Shown here: positions 1 to 10,801 of the stretch, one piece after another
How positions within the stretch are numbered: position 1 is the first letter of the stretch
Layout: each line of letters begins with the position of its first letter
Assembly (NCBI GenBank): GCA_005893365.1
Contig: VBPB01000180.1
Span: forward strand, 1-18,144
Source of the DNA: Candidatus Eiseniibacteriota bacterium
Lineage (GTDB): Bacteria > Eisenbacteria > RBG-16-71-46
Direction of reading: 5' to 3'
DNA: 18,144 bases
Notes under the pieces: generated by a model
Database searches by the model: none
What the model saw: only the letters and a program-made list of their open reading frames with translations
What the model was told of the DNA's origin: nothing
Translations under genes and position numbers: made by a program

Positions 1-216
1 CCTCCGTGGCGCGAGGTTCGGAGTTCGGTGGGGACACGGGCCGCTGGGGCCTCTGGCTCAGATACGCCGTTCGGCCGCGCATCTTCCCACGCGCCATCGG
101 CCAGTCAAACGGGGCGATCCCGCCGCCGCGACCAGGGCTCCGGTTTGCGACCCGCCCCCTCGCCAGCACATAATCGGCCGCCATGGACCGGCCGCGGCAC
201 CACCCCAGGACGCCTG
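1..216. other. 5' flank, no supported gene
   Basis: No recognisable protein was found on either strand here. The plus frame that runs into the glycosyltransferase is open upstream of its start. The second plus frame is also open from the window edge and ends in a TGA at 215-217 overlapping the ATG. Neither translation resembles a known family, and third codon positions in the second frame are much less GC-rich than in the genes around it. A gene tail cannot be excluded because the window cuts in here. The only signal noted is a possible promoter at 145-174. Confidence 0.4.
145..174 (+). promoter_or_regulatory. candidate sigma-70-type promoter for the GT2-wecB pair
   Basis: TTGCGA (145-150) and CATAAT (169-174) are separated by 18 bp and match the -35 and -10 consensus at 4/6 and 5/6 positions. 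CATAAT is one of the few AT-rich hexamers in this GC-rich flank. The start codon at 217 lies about 40 bp downstream, leaving room for a short leader with AGGA at 207-210. This is seen by eye only and no start site is known. Confidence 0.35.
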
Positions 217-1022
217 ATGATCTTCGTCATCCTCCCCGCCTGGAATGAGGAGAAGGTCATCGGGCCCGCGCTGCGGGCACTGGCCGGTGCTTACCCTTTC
301 GGCGCCAGGTGCCACGCGGTGCTCGTCGACGACGGCAGCAGCGACCGCACCGTCGCCGAGGCCCAGGGCGCGGTCGCCGAGGCCGGCGCCGGACTCGAGC
401 TCACGGTGCTCCGCCACGAGCAGAACCGGGGTCTCGGCGCGGGGCTGCGCACCGGCATCTATTGGTGGTCATCGTCACGCTCGATGCCGACAACACGCAT
501 CCGCCGCGGCTCATCCCCACGCTGGTCGGCAAGCTCGGCGAAGGCTACGACCTGGTCATCGCCTCGCGCTACCGCTCCGGCGCCGAGGTCCGCGGCGTGC
601 CCGGGTACCGGCGCGCGTTGTCGGACCTGGGGCGGCTCGTCTTCCAGACCCTCTATCCCATCCCGGGCGTGCGCGACTACACCTGCTGCTTCCGCGCCTT
701 CCGCGCCCCGCTGCTGCGCCGGGCGCGTCTGGTCTACGGTGAGTCGCTCTGCACCGCGCGCGGCTTCGAGGCGGTCATGGACCTGCTGCTCCGCCTGGGC
801 CCGCTCCGGCCCCGCGTCGCCGAGATCGGCTTCGTGCTCGACTACGGTGAGCGCGTGGGGCAGAGCAAGATGAAGGTCCTGCGCACCATCCGCTCGACGC
901 TGGCGCTGGCGCTGCGCCGCCGGTTCGAGAGCCTCACGCGCTACACGCCCGCCCGCGTGCGCGCGATCCTGGCGGTGGCGGACGCCGCGACCACGCGGCG
1001 GACTCCGGGAGCGGCGCGATGA
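217..1022 (+). CDS. family 2 glycosyltransferase (DPM1/polyprenyl-phosphate type), frame-disrupted
   Basis: Inverting GT-A glycosyltransferase, probably transferring a sugar from a nucleotide donor to a lipid carrier or glycan at the inner membrane face. The N-terminal part (frame of 217) has the nucleotide-binding start VILPAWNEE, VDDGSSDRT, and NRGLGAGLRTGIYW. The catalytic DxD region (VTLDADNTHPP), IASRYRSG and the rest continue in the frame of 309-1022. The switch falls at about 463-468. Related proteins usually have several more residues between GIYW and the strand before DxD, so a short stretch of a length not divisible by three may be missing. ATG 217 is chosen because it has AGGA 6 bp upstream and begins exactly at the conserved strand. 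The TGA overlaps the wecB ATG (ATGA), suggesting coupled translation and a shared polysaccharide pathway. The acceptor is unknown. As written the gene would not make a full protein; assembly error and true pseudogene both remain possible. Confidence 0.8.
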
Positions 1023-1089
1023 GTCGGGCGTTGAGTGGGGCGACGAGTGCGGCGATGAGTGGGGCGTTGAGTGGGGCGCTTGGTGGGGC
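1018..1089 (+). repeat. six tandem 12-bp repeats across the wecB start codon
   Basis: Six uninterrupted units of 12 bp, consensus GTTGAGTGGGGC, begin one base before the wecB ATG. Copies 2 and 5 are identical; the others differ at one to four positions. Being in frame, they encode the four-residue units MSRA, LSGA, TSAA, MSGA, LSGA, LGGA. Copies 1 and 4 contain ATG, copies 2 and 5 contain TTG. The array ends where the conserved Rossmann strand of the enzyme begins. Confidence 0.9.
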
Positions 1090-2161
1090 CATCGCCATCG
1101 TCGTCGGGACGCGCCCCGAGATCATCAAGATGGCGCCCATCGTGCGCGCGTGCGTCGACCTGGGCGAGCCCTTCCTCCTGCTCCACACCGGGCAGCACTA
1201 CAGCTTCGCGATGGACGGCGTGTTCTTCCGCGAGCTGGAGCTGCCGGCGCCGCACCACAACCTCGAGGTCGGCTCGGGCTCGCAGGCCTATCAGATCGGC
1301 GCCATCGTCAGCGGCCTGGAGCCCATCTTGACCCGCGAGCGGCCGCAGGTGCTGCTGGTGGAGGGCGACACCAACTCGGTGCTCGCGGCCGGGCTCGCGG
1401 CCAACAAGCTCGGCGTCCGCGTCGGCCACGTCGAGGCGGGGTTGCGCTCCTACGACCGCACCATGCCCGAGGAGATCAACCGCATCCTCACCGATCACCT
1501 TTCGGATCACCTATTCGCCCCGACCGCGCACGCCCGCGACCTGCTGCTGGGCGAGGGCGTGGCGGCCGGGCGCATCCACGTGACCGGGAACACGGTGGTG
1601 GACGAGCTGATGCGGCAGCGCCCGCGCGCCGAGCGCCCCGAGGTGTTCGAGCGCTTCGGCGTGACCAAGGCGCGGTTCGCGCTGGCCACGCTCCACCGCG
1701 CCGAGAACGTGGACGTCGACGCCCGGCTCCGGGGCATCCTGACCGGGCTCGGCACGGTGGCGCGCGACCTGGGCCTGCCGATCCTGGCGGCCCTCCACCC
1801 GCGCACCACGGCGCGGCTCGGGACCAGCGGGCTCACCATGCCCGAGGGCGTGCGCGCGTTGCCGCCGCTCCCCTACCTCGACTTCCTCGGGCTCCACGCC
1901 GGGGCGGCGCTGATGCTGACCGACTCGGGCGGGCTGCAGGAGGAGGCGTGCTGCCTGCGCGTGCCGTGCGTGACGCTGCGCGACAACACCGAGCGCCCGG
2001 AGTCGGTGGCGGCCCAGGCCAACCTGCTCGCCGGGGCCGATCCGGAGCGGATCGTGGCCGCGGCGCGGGCCATGCTCAGCCGGGCGCGCGACTGGGAGAA
2101 CCCCTTCGGCGACGGGCACAGCGGGCGGCGCATCGTCGAGGTCCTGCGCTCGCTGCGCTGA
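1019..2161 (+). CDS. wecB: UDP-N-acetylglucosamine 2-epimerase, non-hydrolysing
   Basis: Cytoplasmic GT-B-fold enzyme interconverting UDP-GlcNAc and UDP-ManNAc, which supplies ManNAc units for surface polysaccharide. Visible are GTRPEIIKMAPI (residues 30-41), HTGQHYS (56-62), EGDTNS with Asp117, HVEAGLRS with Glu139, MPEEINR with Glu151/152, LHRAEN with His226, TDSGGLQEEA (301-310) and RDNTERPE (321-328). Asp117, Glu139, one of Glu151/152 and His226 correspond to the catalytic set of E. coli WecB. Length (380 aa) is normal for the family. The first about 24 residues are the product of the tandem repeat and lie outside the conserved fold. ATG 1019 overlaps the glycosyltransferase stop; ATG 1055 inside the repeat is an alternative start. 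Converges with the repair gene 16 bp downstream. Confidence 0.95.
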   Translation: MSRALSGATSAAMSGALSGALGGAIAIVVGTRPEIIKMAPIVRACVDLGEPFLLLHTGQHYSFAMDGVFFRELELPAPHHNLEVGSGSQAYQIGAIVSGLEPILTRERPQVLLVEGDTNSVLAAGLAANKLGVRVGHVEAGLRSYDRTMPEEINRILTDHLSDHLFAPTAHARDLLLGEGVAAGRIHVTGNTVVDELMRQRPRAERPEVFERFGVTKARFALATLHRAENVDVDARLRGILTGLGTVARDLGLPILAALHPRTTARLGTSGLTMPEGVRALPPLPYLDFLGLHAGAALMLTDSGGLQEEACCLRVPCVTLRDNTERPESVAAQANLLAGADPERIVAAARAMLSRARDWENPFGDGHSGRRIVEVLRSLR

Positions 2162-2177
2162 GGCCCCCGCCGCCGCT

Positions 2178-2579
2178 TCAGTCGGCCTGGGCTCGCTTCG
2201 CTCGGGGCGCGCGTGGCCAGCCGTAGCGCGCGAGATCCACCCGGCCGCGCCCGTCGAACCGCACGCCCTCGCGCTCGAGCCGGAGCCGCTGCCGGAGCCC
2301 CGCGTCGGGATCGAGGCGCATGAGGCTCAGCCGCCCGGCGGCGCCGAGCACGCGGTGCCACGGCAGCGGCGAGCCTTCCGGCAGCGCATGGAGCGCGTAG
2401 CCCACCAGCCGCGCCTGGCCGCCGAGCCCGGCGCGGGCGGCGACCCCGCCGTAGGTCGCGACCCGGCCGGGCGGGATGCGCGCCACGACCGCGAGGATGC
2501 GCGCGTGCGTGCCGGAGGCCGCGGAGCGGCGATGGACGAGCGGCAGGTCGGCGGGGAGGCGCATCGGGCGCGGGGTCAT
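2178..2579 (-). CDS. alkyltransferase-like DNA repair protein (ATL), MGMT family without acceptor cysteine
   Basis: About 133 aa with the DNA-binding domain of O6-alkylguanine-DNA alkyltransferases: IPPGRVATYGGVA (residues 35-47, Tyr43), RLVGYAL (Arg57) and then LPWHRVL where true transferases have PCHRV. Trp74 stands in the place of the methyl-accepting Cys, the hallmark of ATL proteins. These bind O6-alkylguanine, flip it out and hand the lesion to nucleotide excision repair instead of reversing it. This job is inferred from the family. The start is uncertain: ATG 2579 sits closest to the conserved domain but has a weak ribosome site. In-frame GTG 2633 (AGGAG 7 bp upstream) and GTG 2669 (GGGAG 6 bp upstream) would add a basic extension of 18 or 30 residues. 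It lies 116 bp downstream of valS on the same strand. Confidence 0.85.
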   Translation of the reverse strand: MTPRPMRLPADLPLVHRRSAASGTHARILAVVARIPPGRVATYGGVAARAGLGGQARLVGYALHALPEGSPLPWHRVLGAAGRLSLMRLDPDAGLRQRLRLEREGVRFDGRGRVDLARYGWPRAPRAKRAQAD

Positions 2580-2695
2580 CCGTCGGACACCCGCGTGCGG
2601 CGCACGCGACCGGCGGCCGGCCGCCTTCCGCACCGGCGGACTCCTGCGCGCCTTCCCGGAGGTCGCCACGGTCCGCTCCCGCGTCCGCGAGCGCG

Positions 2696-5404
<2,709 letters not shown>

Positions 5405-5472
5405 CGGGCCTCCTCGTGGGTAGGGGACGGGCGGCCGCGGAGCACCCACGGCCGACGAAGGCGAACGACCCT

Positions 5473-5494
5473 AGCACATCCGCAGCACATCCGC
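5473..5494. repeat. perfect tandem 11-bp repeat upstream of valS
   Basis: AGCACATCCGC occurs twice in direct succession (5473-5483 and 5484-5494), about 70-90 bp upstream of the valS start, between that gene and the protease terminator. Eleven bp is about one helical turn, so an operator is conceivable, but a slippage duplication explains it equally well. Confidence 0.8.
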
Positions 5495-5507
5495 GCCGGA
5501 CACGAAG

Positions 5508-5535
5508 GGCCCCGCGGCCAAGTGTCCGCGGGGCC
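5508..5535 (-). terminator. hairpin downstream of the S8 protease gene
   Basis: A perfect 10-bp stem (GGCCCCGCGG at 5508-5517 with CCGCGGGGCC at 5526-5535) closes an 8-nt loop. It begins about 30 bp after the protease stop codon and lies upstream of valS on the same strand. On the minus strand it is followed by CTTCGTG rather than a T-run, so it may be a GC-type or factor-assisted terminator. Confidence 0.6.
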
Positions 5536-5563
5536 TCCTCGCACTACCGGGGCGTGAGAGTCG

Positions 5564-8067
5564 CTAGCGGGAGACGACGATGCGACGGTTCCGCGTCAGC
5601 CCGGGGGTCCTGAGCCGGACGAAGTAGATGCCCGGCGCGGCCGGCCCGCCGCCCACCTGGCCGTCCCAGGTCACCGTGTAGCGGCCGACCGGGTGGCGGC
5701 CCTGGGCCAGGGTGGCCACCTCACGGCCCTGCAGGTCGAACAGCGCGACGCTCACGTCGGCCACCTTGGGAACGCGGTAGACGATCGTGGCCTTGCCCGC
5801 CGTCGGGCTGGGCGAGATCCGGTCCAGCGCGAACTCGGTGATCGGGCGGTCCTCGTCCCCCACCGCGACCGGACCCGAGAGGATCGAGAACGTGGCGTTG
5901 CTGGCGTCCTGGCCGAAGTTGCCGGCCGCGTCCTTGGCCGTCACGCGCAGCAGGGCAGTCGCGGTCGTGGGGCCGGTGATGGTCCAGCCGTAGGACCCGG
6001 AGTTCGGCTGGTTGAGCGCGATGACCTCCCAGTTCGTGCCGCCGTCGCGCGACAGCTGGATGTCCACCCCGGTGACGCCCAGGTAGGGATCGGAGGCGCT
6101 CCAGGTCAGGTTGACGGGGTGGCCGACCACCAGGAACTCGCCGCCGTTGGGGGCGGTGACGGCGCAGAACGGGTCGGTCATGTCGCCGATGTTGAGCTTG
6201 CCGTAGCCGAAGTCCTTGTTGGGCGGGGCGCCCGCCGCGGTGACGAACCCGTCCACGACCGCGCGGGTGTGGAGCATGGTCTGGACCTGGGACGGCGTGA
6301 GCGCCCCGTACTTCTGGTAGAGCAGCGCGATGGCGCCGGTGACGAACGGCGCGGCCATGCTGGTCCCCTGGTTGACGAAGTGCGCGTTGCCCGGGATCCC
6401 GGTGGTCGGGGCGGTGCAGTTGGGCAGCGCGGTGTCGCTCGAGCGCACCGAGATGATCGCCGTGCCGGGGCCGGCGACGTCGGGCTTGATCCGGCCGTCC
6501 CGGGTGGGACCCGGGCTCGAGAAGTTGGCCAGGTTGCCGATCGGCAGCGACCCGGTGAAGCTGACGTTGGTCGGGTCGTTCCAGTTCGCGGCCCGGCAGT
6601 CGGTCCAGAACTGGCGCGTCACCCAGGCGCCGACCGCCACCGAGTTGTACCCGGTCGCCAGCGCGCTGATGAGCTCCTGGCTCGGCAGGTTGCCGGAGAC
6701 GAAGTTGGCGGTGCTGCCGGTGCTGAAGCTGAACCGCCACATGTGATGGTCCAGGTGCCGTTCAAGGTGGGGCTCGGGTTGTTCGTGGCGTTGAGCTCGA
6801 TGTAGACCTGCTTGTCACCGGTCGAGGTGAGGCTCACGCCGTCTTCGATGTAGACGTTGCCGTTGGAGGTCAGCGGGCCCGGGTACGCACCGCTCACGCC
6901 GCCCAGCGTCACCGGACCGACGGTGGTGCCGAGCGGCGTGGTGATCGAGACGTTGAGCTGCTCGGTGGCTTCATAGTACCCCGTGATTGCGATGGACTTG
7001 GCCGAGCCGGTGGGGCTGGTCACCGACATCGTCACGGCCGGGTTGCCGACGAACCAGTCCGCATGCAGCGACGCCCCGCGGTCGTTGCCGGCCGAGAGGA
7101 CCACGATCTTGCCGGGTCCCGAGAGCGCGTCCACCGTCTGCTCGAACGGGTCGGTCCCGTCGTGCGGGCCGTACGAGCTGCCGATCGAGCAGTTGACCAC
7201 GCACTTCTTCCCGAGGGCGGTCGCCTGCTGGAAGATGTAACTGATGCCGTCGGCCATCTGGGTGCGCGAGAAGCTGCCGCTCACCGAGCCGTCCACGGCG
7301 ATGATGTCCGCCCTCGGCGCCATGCCCGTGTAGGTGAACGCCGGGGCGGAGCCGGCGGTGCCGACGGCACTCCCGTCGCCGGCGGCGATGCCCATGGTGT
7401 GCGAGCCGTGGCCGTTGGTGTCACCGGGGCCTCCGAGCCCGGGCGCGGGCGGGCTCCCGTTCAGCTGCGCCGAGTTCCACTCGGTCCCGTAGCCGAAGCC
7501 GCCCGGAGCGGGCCCGAGGCTGCTGGTCTGGTCCCAGATCTTGAGGATGCGGGTGTTGCCGAGCGCGTCCTTGAAGTCGTCGTGCTTGTAGTTCACGCCC
7601 GTGTCCACGTTGCCGACGATGACGCCGGCGCCGTTGATGCCGCGGAACGAGGGGCCGGGGCCCCGGAAGATGGCCGCTTTGGTCGAGGCGGCGCCCAGGT
7701 CGTTGTTGACCTCGTCGATCTGGGCGCCTTCGATGTGGGAGACGCCGGCGATGGCGGCCACCGCGTCCACCTTGTCCATCGGGATCCAGGCGGTGAAGAC
7801 GCCGCCGGCATCGGTGCGGACGCGCGCCCCGGCCGCCTCGAGCTGGGCGCGGGTCACGTTCCCGACGATGAACACGTCCAGCTCGCCCGCGGCACTCACC
7901 GAGAGCCGGTGCTCGGCGCCGATGGCCTGGGCGCTCCCGCCCGCGCGCAGGCGGGCCAGCGCGATGCGGGCGGCGGGGTCCAGCTTGCTGACCTCGGCGT
8001 GGGCGACGGTGACGGCCAGGAGCAGGAGCACCCCGGCCAGACGTGAAACAGAGTGCCATCGGTTCAT
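5564..8067 (-). CDS. secreted subtilisin-family (S8) serine protease with C-terminal FlgD/T9SS-like Ig domain, frame-disrupted
   Basis: Start 8067 has AGGGAGA at 8074-8080. A signal peptide (residues 1-24, hydrophobic LAGVLLLLAVTVAHA, likely cut after AHA) leads into a prodomain-like segment (about 60-115) and the S8 domain: Asp155 in GNVDTGV, His220 in NGHGSHTMG, oxyanion Asn328 in LSAGND. The frame breaks at about 6743. The second frame carries the catalytic Ser in NQGTSMAAP (codon at 6359-6361), then an Ig-like module beginning PNGGEF, then a C-terminal FlgD-like/T9SS-sorting-like domain (RISPSPTAGKATI, LFDLQGREVATL, PGIYFVRLRT). All triad residues survive across the two frames. One missing base at 6743 would restore the frame; a longer missing stretch cannot be excluded because the join falls in a beta-rich region. 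Probably an exported or surface protease; substrate unknown. Followed by a strong hairpin and divergent from the Wzi-like gene. Confidence 0.88.
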
Positions 8068-8210
8068 GTGCGGTCTCCCTGGGATGCCGTCGGTCACGGC
8101 GTACCGTCCACACCACCTGCTTCCGTGCGCAAGGATCGGCGGTAGGCGACGATAGCGGGACGATACCGCCTCCCCGCTTCCGGGTGCCACCCAAGAAACG
8201 CGGCGCGGCG

Positions 8211-8237
8211 GGCGCCGGCCGCGTCTGGCGCCGGCCG
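8211..8237. repeat. 11-bp direct repeat in the divergent protease/Wzi intergenic region
   Basis: GGCGCCGGCCG occurs at 8211-8221 and 8227-8237, 16 bp apart start to start, each copy containing the palindrome GGCGCC. It lies 27-53 bp upstream of the Wzi-like start codon within the 196-bp divergent region 8068-8263. No convincing -35/-10 pair was found for either gene here. The repeats could be an operator or chance in very GC-rich DNA. Confidence 0.4.
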
Positions 8238-8263
8238 GGGGGCCGCTGTTAGCATGCCACGCG

Positions 8264-9847
8264 ATGCGGATCGCCAGGGAGGTGCGCCGGGGGTGGGTCG
8301 CGGGCGCCGTGGCCCTCGCCCTGGGCCTGGTCCGGGTGATGGCGGCGGCGGGCTCGCCGCTCGAGTACCTCCCGGTCCGCGACCCGGTCGAGTCCGAGCT
8401 GCGCACGCTCGACCTCCTGGGCCCCGAGCCGGGACAGCCGGCGCTGCGCCTGCCGCATCTCGGGATGCGCCCGCTGCTGCGCCTCGAGGCCGACTCGCTC
8501 CCCTTCCCCGACCGCGCGGCGGACGTCGCCCACCGCATCGCGCTGGCGCGCATCTGGCGCGTCCTGGCCCGCGACGGCGAGCCCGGCGGCCCGGACGGCG
8601 TGGTCGGGCGCACGCCCCGGATCTACCAGCGCCGCTACTCGGAGGCCGAGCGCTTCGAGGTGTCGGTCGGCCTCGAGGGCGAGGCCGACGTGGTCGCCGA
8701 GCGGCTCCGCCCCCGCTCCGACACCGGGGTGCACGCGCGCATCGCGCTCGAGACCGATCGCTGGCTCGCGTTCTCGCACCTGATCGTGGGCCACGAGGAC
8801 AGCGCGCGCACCTTCGCCGATCCGACCTTCCGCGGCACCGAGATCATCACGCACACGGCGGAGACCTACTTCGCCTACTCCGCGGCGAGCCGCCACTGGG
8901 GGGTCCAGTTCGGGCGCAGCCGCTGGCATTGGGGCCCGGGCGAGGAGGGCTCGCTGCTGCTCTCGGAGACGGCGGTCCCGATCACCGGGCTCGCGTTCCA
9001 CGCCCGGCTCGAGCCGCTGCACGCCGATGGCACCGCGCTCTCCGCGACCCTCGCCACCGCCGCCGGCGAGCAGCTCGCCGCGCACCGCCTGGAGTGGCAG
9101 CCGGGTGACGGCCTGCGCATCGGGCTCTCGGAGGCGGCGCGCTATCGCTCCCCGTCGTGGCAGCCGCTCTACGTGCTCGGAGCCATCCCCTACATCCTGG
9201 TGCAGCGGCTCCAGGACCAGGACGAGCCCGCCGCGCAGGCCACGCACCGCAACAACATCATGGTGGGCGCCGACGCCGCCTGGCGCGTGGCGCCGGGTCT
9301 GCGCGTCTACACCGAATGGCTCGCGGACGACCTGCATTTCGGCCACGGCGCGGCCGGCCCGAATCGCTACGCCTATCAGCTGGGCGCCGAGGGGGCCAGG
9401 ACGGTGCGCGGCACGCGGCTGGTCTGGGGTGCGGAGTGGACGCGCGTCAACCGCTTCGTCTACACCTCGTCGTACGGTCGCGACTTCGTGGCGCAGGGCC
9501 TGCCGCTCGGGTTCCCGTTCGCGCCCGACGCGCGCCGCATCCGCGTGCGGACCGCCTGGGACCTCTCCGCCGACTGGCAGCTGACCGGCGTCTTCGCCCG
9601 CACCGACAAGGGGGAGAACACGCTGGGCCAGCCCTACCGGCCCGTCGATCCGCCCGTCGATGCCTCGCAGCTGCAGGGCGTGGTCGAGGCGACCCAGGAC
9701 CTCGAGGCCGGGGCGCGCTGGTGGCCGGCCGGCGGCGTCGACCTCGCGGCGGTCATGACCTGCCGCTGGACCGAGAACGTCGGGCACCTCCCGGGCGTCC
9801 ACGCGCGCGACCTCGGCGCCCGGCTGATCTTCCGACTCGTGCGCTAG
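8264..9847 (+). CDS. Wzi-like outer-membrane beta-barrel (capsule assembly Wzi family)
   Basis: 527 aa. An N-terminal signal peptide (WVAGAVALALGLVRVMAAAG) is followed by many alternating amphipathic strands as expected of an outer-membrane barrel. The segment GVQFGRSRWHWGPGEEGSLL (just after residue 200) matches the Wzi-family signature of an aromatic/Arg-rich R-x-W-x-WGPG-x2-GSL stretch. In E. coli Wzi is an outer-membrane lectin holding group 1 capsule at the surface; in distant families the name often covers barrels of unproven role. No strong ribosome site precedes ATG 8264; TTAGCAT at 8250-8256 is the only AT-rich stretch nearby. The stop codon shares CTAG with the stop of the convergent epimerase gene. 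A role in displaying a polysaccharide fits the neighbouring epimerase and the wecB pair but is inference. Confidence 0.7.
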   Translation: MRIAREVRRGWVAGAVALALGLVRVMAAAGSPLEYLPVRDPVESELRTLDLLGPEPGQPALRLPHLGMRPLLRLEADSLPFPDRAADVAHRIALARIWRVLARDGEPGGPDGVVGRTPRIYQRRYSEAERFEVSVGLEGEADVVAERLRPRSDTGVHARIALETDRWLAFSHLIVGHEDSARTFADPTFRGTEIITHTAETYFAYSAASRHWGVQFGRSRWHWGPGEEGSLLLSETAVPITGLAFHARLEPLHADGTALSATLATAAGEQLAAHRLEWQPGDGLRIGLSEAARYRSPSWQPLYVLGAIPYILVQRLQDQDEPAAQATHRNNIMVGADAAWRVAPGLRVYTEWLADDLHFGHGAAGPNRYAYQLGAEGARTVRGTRLVWGAEWTRVNRFVYTSSYGRDFVAQGLPLGFPFAPDARRIRVRTAWDLSADWQLTGVFARTDKGENTLGQPYRPVDPPVDASQLQGVVEATQDLEAGARWWPAGGVDLAAVMTCRWTENVGHLPGVHARDLGARLIFRLVR

Positions 9848-10776
9848 GCCCCGGCCTTCGCCGTCCGCGACCATTCGACGGTACGCCGCAGGCCCTCGGC
9901 GAACGGGACCCGCGGCCGCCAGCCGAGCACCCGCCCGGCGCGGGTGGCGTCGAGGGTGATGCGCTGGACCTCGCCCGCGCGCGCCGGCTCGTAGAGGGGC
10001 TCGCCGGCGAAGCCGATGATGCGCTTGAGCTCGGCGAAGATCTGGTTGACCGACGTGCCGACCCCGGTCCCGAGGTTGAGCATCTCGCCGCTTCCGGCCG
10101 TGAGCGCCCGCTCGTTCGCGTCCACGACGTCGCCCACGTAGAGGTAGTCGCGCACCTGCTCGCCGGTGCCGAAGATGCGCGGGCGCTTCCCCTCGAGCAT
10201 CTGGCCGATGAAGATGGCGTTCACCCCCGCCTCGCCGTGCGGGTTCTGGCGCGGGCCGTACACGTTGGGGTAGCGCAGGACGGTGTAGTCGAGCCCGTGG
10301 AGCAGCTTCCAGAGGTGGAGGTAGTGCTCGAGCGCGTGCTTGCTGGCCCCGTAGGGGGACTCGGGGTTGATGGGATGCTCCTCGGTCGCGGGCAGGACCC
10401 GTCCCTCGCCGTAGAGGGCCCCGCCGGTCGAGGCGTACACGACCTTGCGCACGCCGTGGCGGGTGCACGCCTCGAGCAGGCCGATGCCGCCGAGGATGTT
10501 GATCGTGGCGTCACGCCGGGGCTCGGTCACCGAGCGGCGCACGTCGATCTGGGCCGCGTGGTGGTCCACGATCTCGGGGCGGAACTCGGCGAAGCAGCGC
10601 TCGACCGCCGCGGCGTCGGTGATGTCGGCGTGGTCGAAGCGCGCGGCGGCCGGGACGAATGTCCGGTCGCCGCTCGAGAGGTCGTCGAGGACCGCCACCT
10701 CGTGGCCGAGGGCCACGAACCGGTCCGCGACGTTCGAGCCGATGAACCCGGCCCCGCCGGTGATCAGGATGCGCAC
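9844..10776 (-). CDS. NAD-dependent epimerase/dehydratase, UDP-glucose 4-epimerase (GalE) type
   Basis: Extended short-chain dehydrogenase of 310 aa acting on a nucleotide sugar in the cytoplasm. It has the NAD motif TGGAGFIG (residues 6-13), acidic Asp31/Asp32 at the end of strand 2 (NAD rather than NADP), DHHAAQIDV (71-79), the catalytic Ser/Thr in YASTGG, and YGASK with Tyr142 and Lys146. The core NVYGPRQNP and GTGEQVRDYLYVGDVV fit UDP-Glc/UDP-GlcNAc 4-epimerases, but related C4/C5 epimerases and dehydratases cannot be excluded. GTG 10776 is the start: it has TGGAGGGA at 10782-10789 and begins exactly at the Rossmann strand. It follows the preceding gene by 25 bp, so it is probably co-transcribed with it. 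Confidence 0.85.
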   Translation of the reverse strand: MRILITGGAGFIGSNVADRFVALGHEVAVLDDLSSGDRTFVPAAARFDHADITDAAAVERCFAEFRPEIVDHHAAQIDVRRSVTEPRRDATINILGGIGLLEACTRHGVRKVVYASTGGALYGEGRVLPATEEHPINPESPYGASKHALEHYLHLWKLLHGLDYTVLRYPNVYGPRQNPHGEAGVNAIFIGQMLEGKRPRIFGTGEQVRDYLYVGDVVDANERALTAGSGEMLNLGTGVGTSVNQIFAELKRIIGFAGEPLYEPARAGEVQRITLDATRAGRVLGWRPRVPFAEGLRRTVEWSRTAKAGA

Positions 10777-10801
10777 GCGGGTCCCTCCAGGCGAGGGGAG
10801 T

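Noticed and set aside
28..216. Upstream extension of the glycosyltransferase frame
   Set aside because: The family fold begins exactly at ATG 217, which has its own ribosome site, and the extension is low-complexity Arg/Pro/Ser sequence.
2156..2183. Small hairpin between the convergent wecB and ATL stops
   Set aside because: Only about six pairs including a G-T pair, with no T-run; too weak to call a terminator.
8184..8199. TGGCAC on the minus strand as a second sigma-54 promoter for the protease
   Set aside because: The -12 half is absent; there is no GC doublet in a TTGC-like context at the right spacing.
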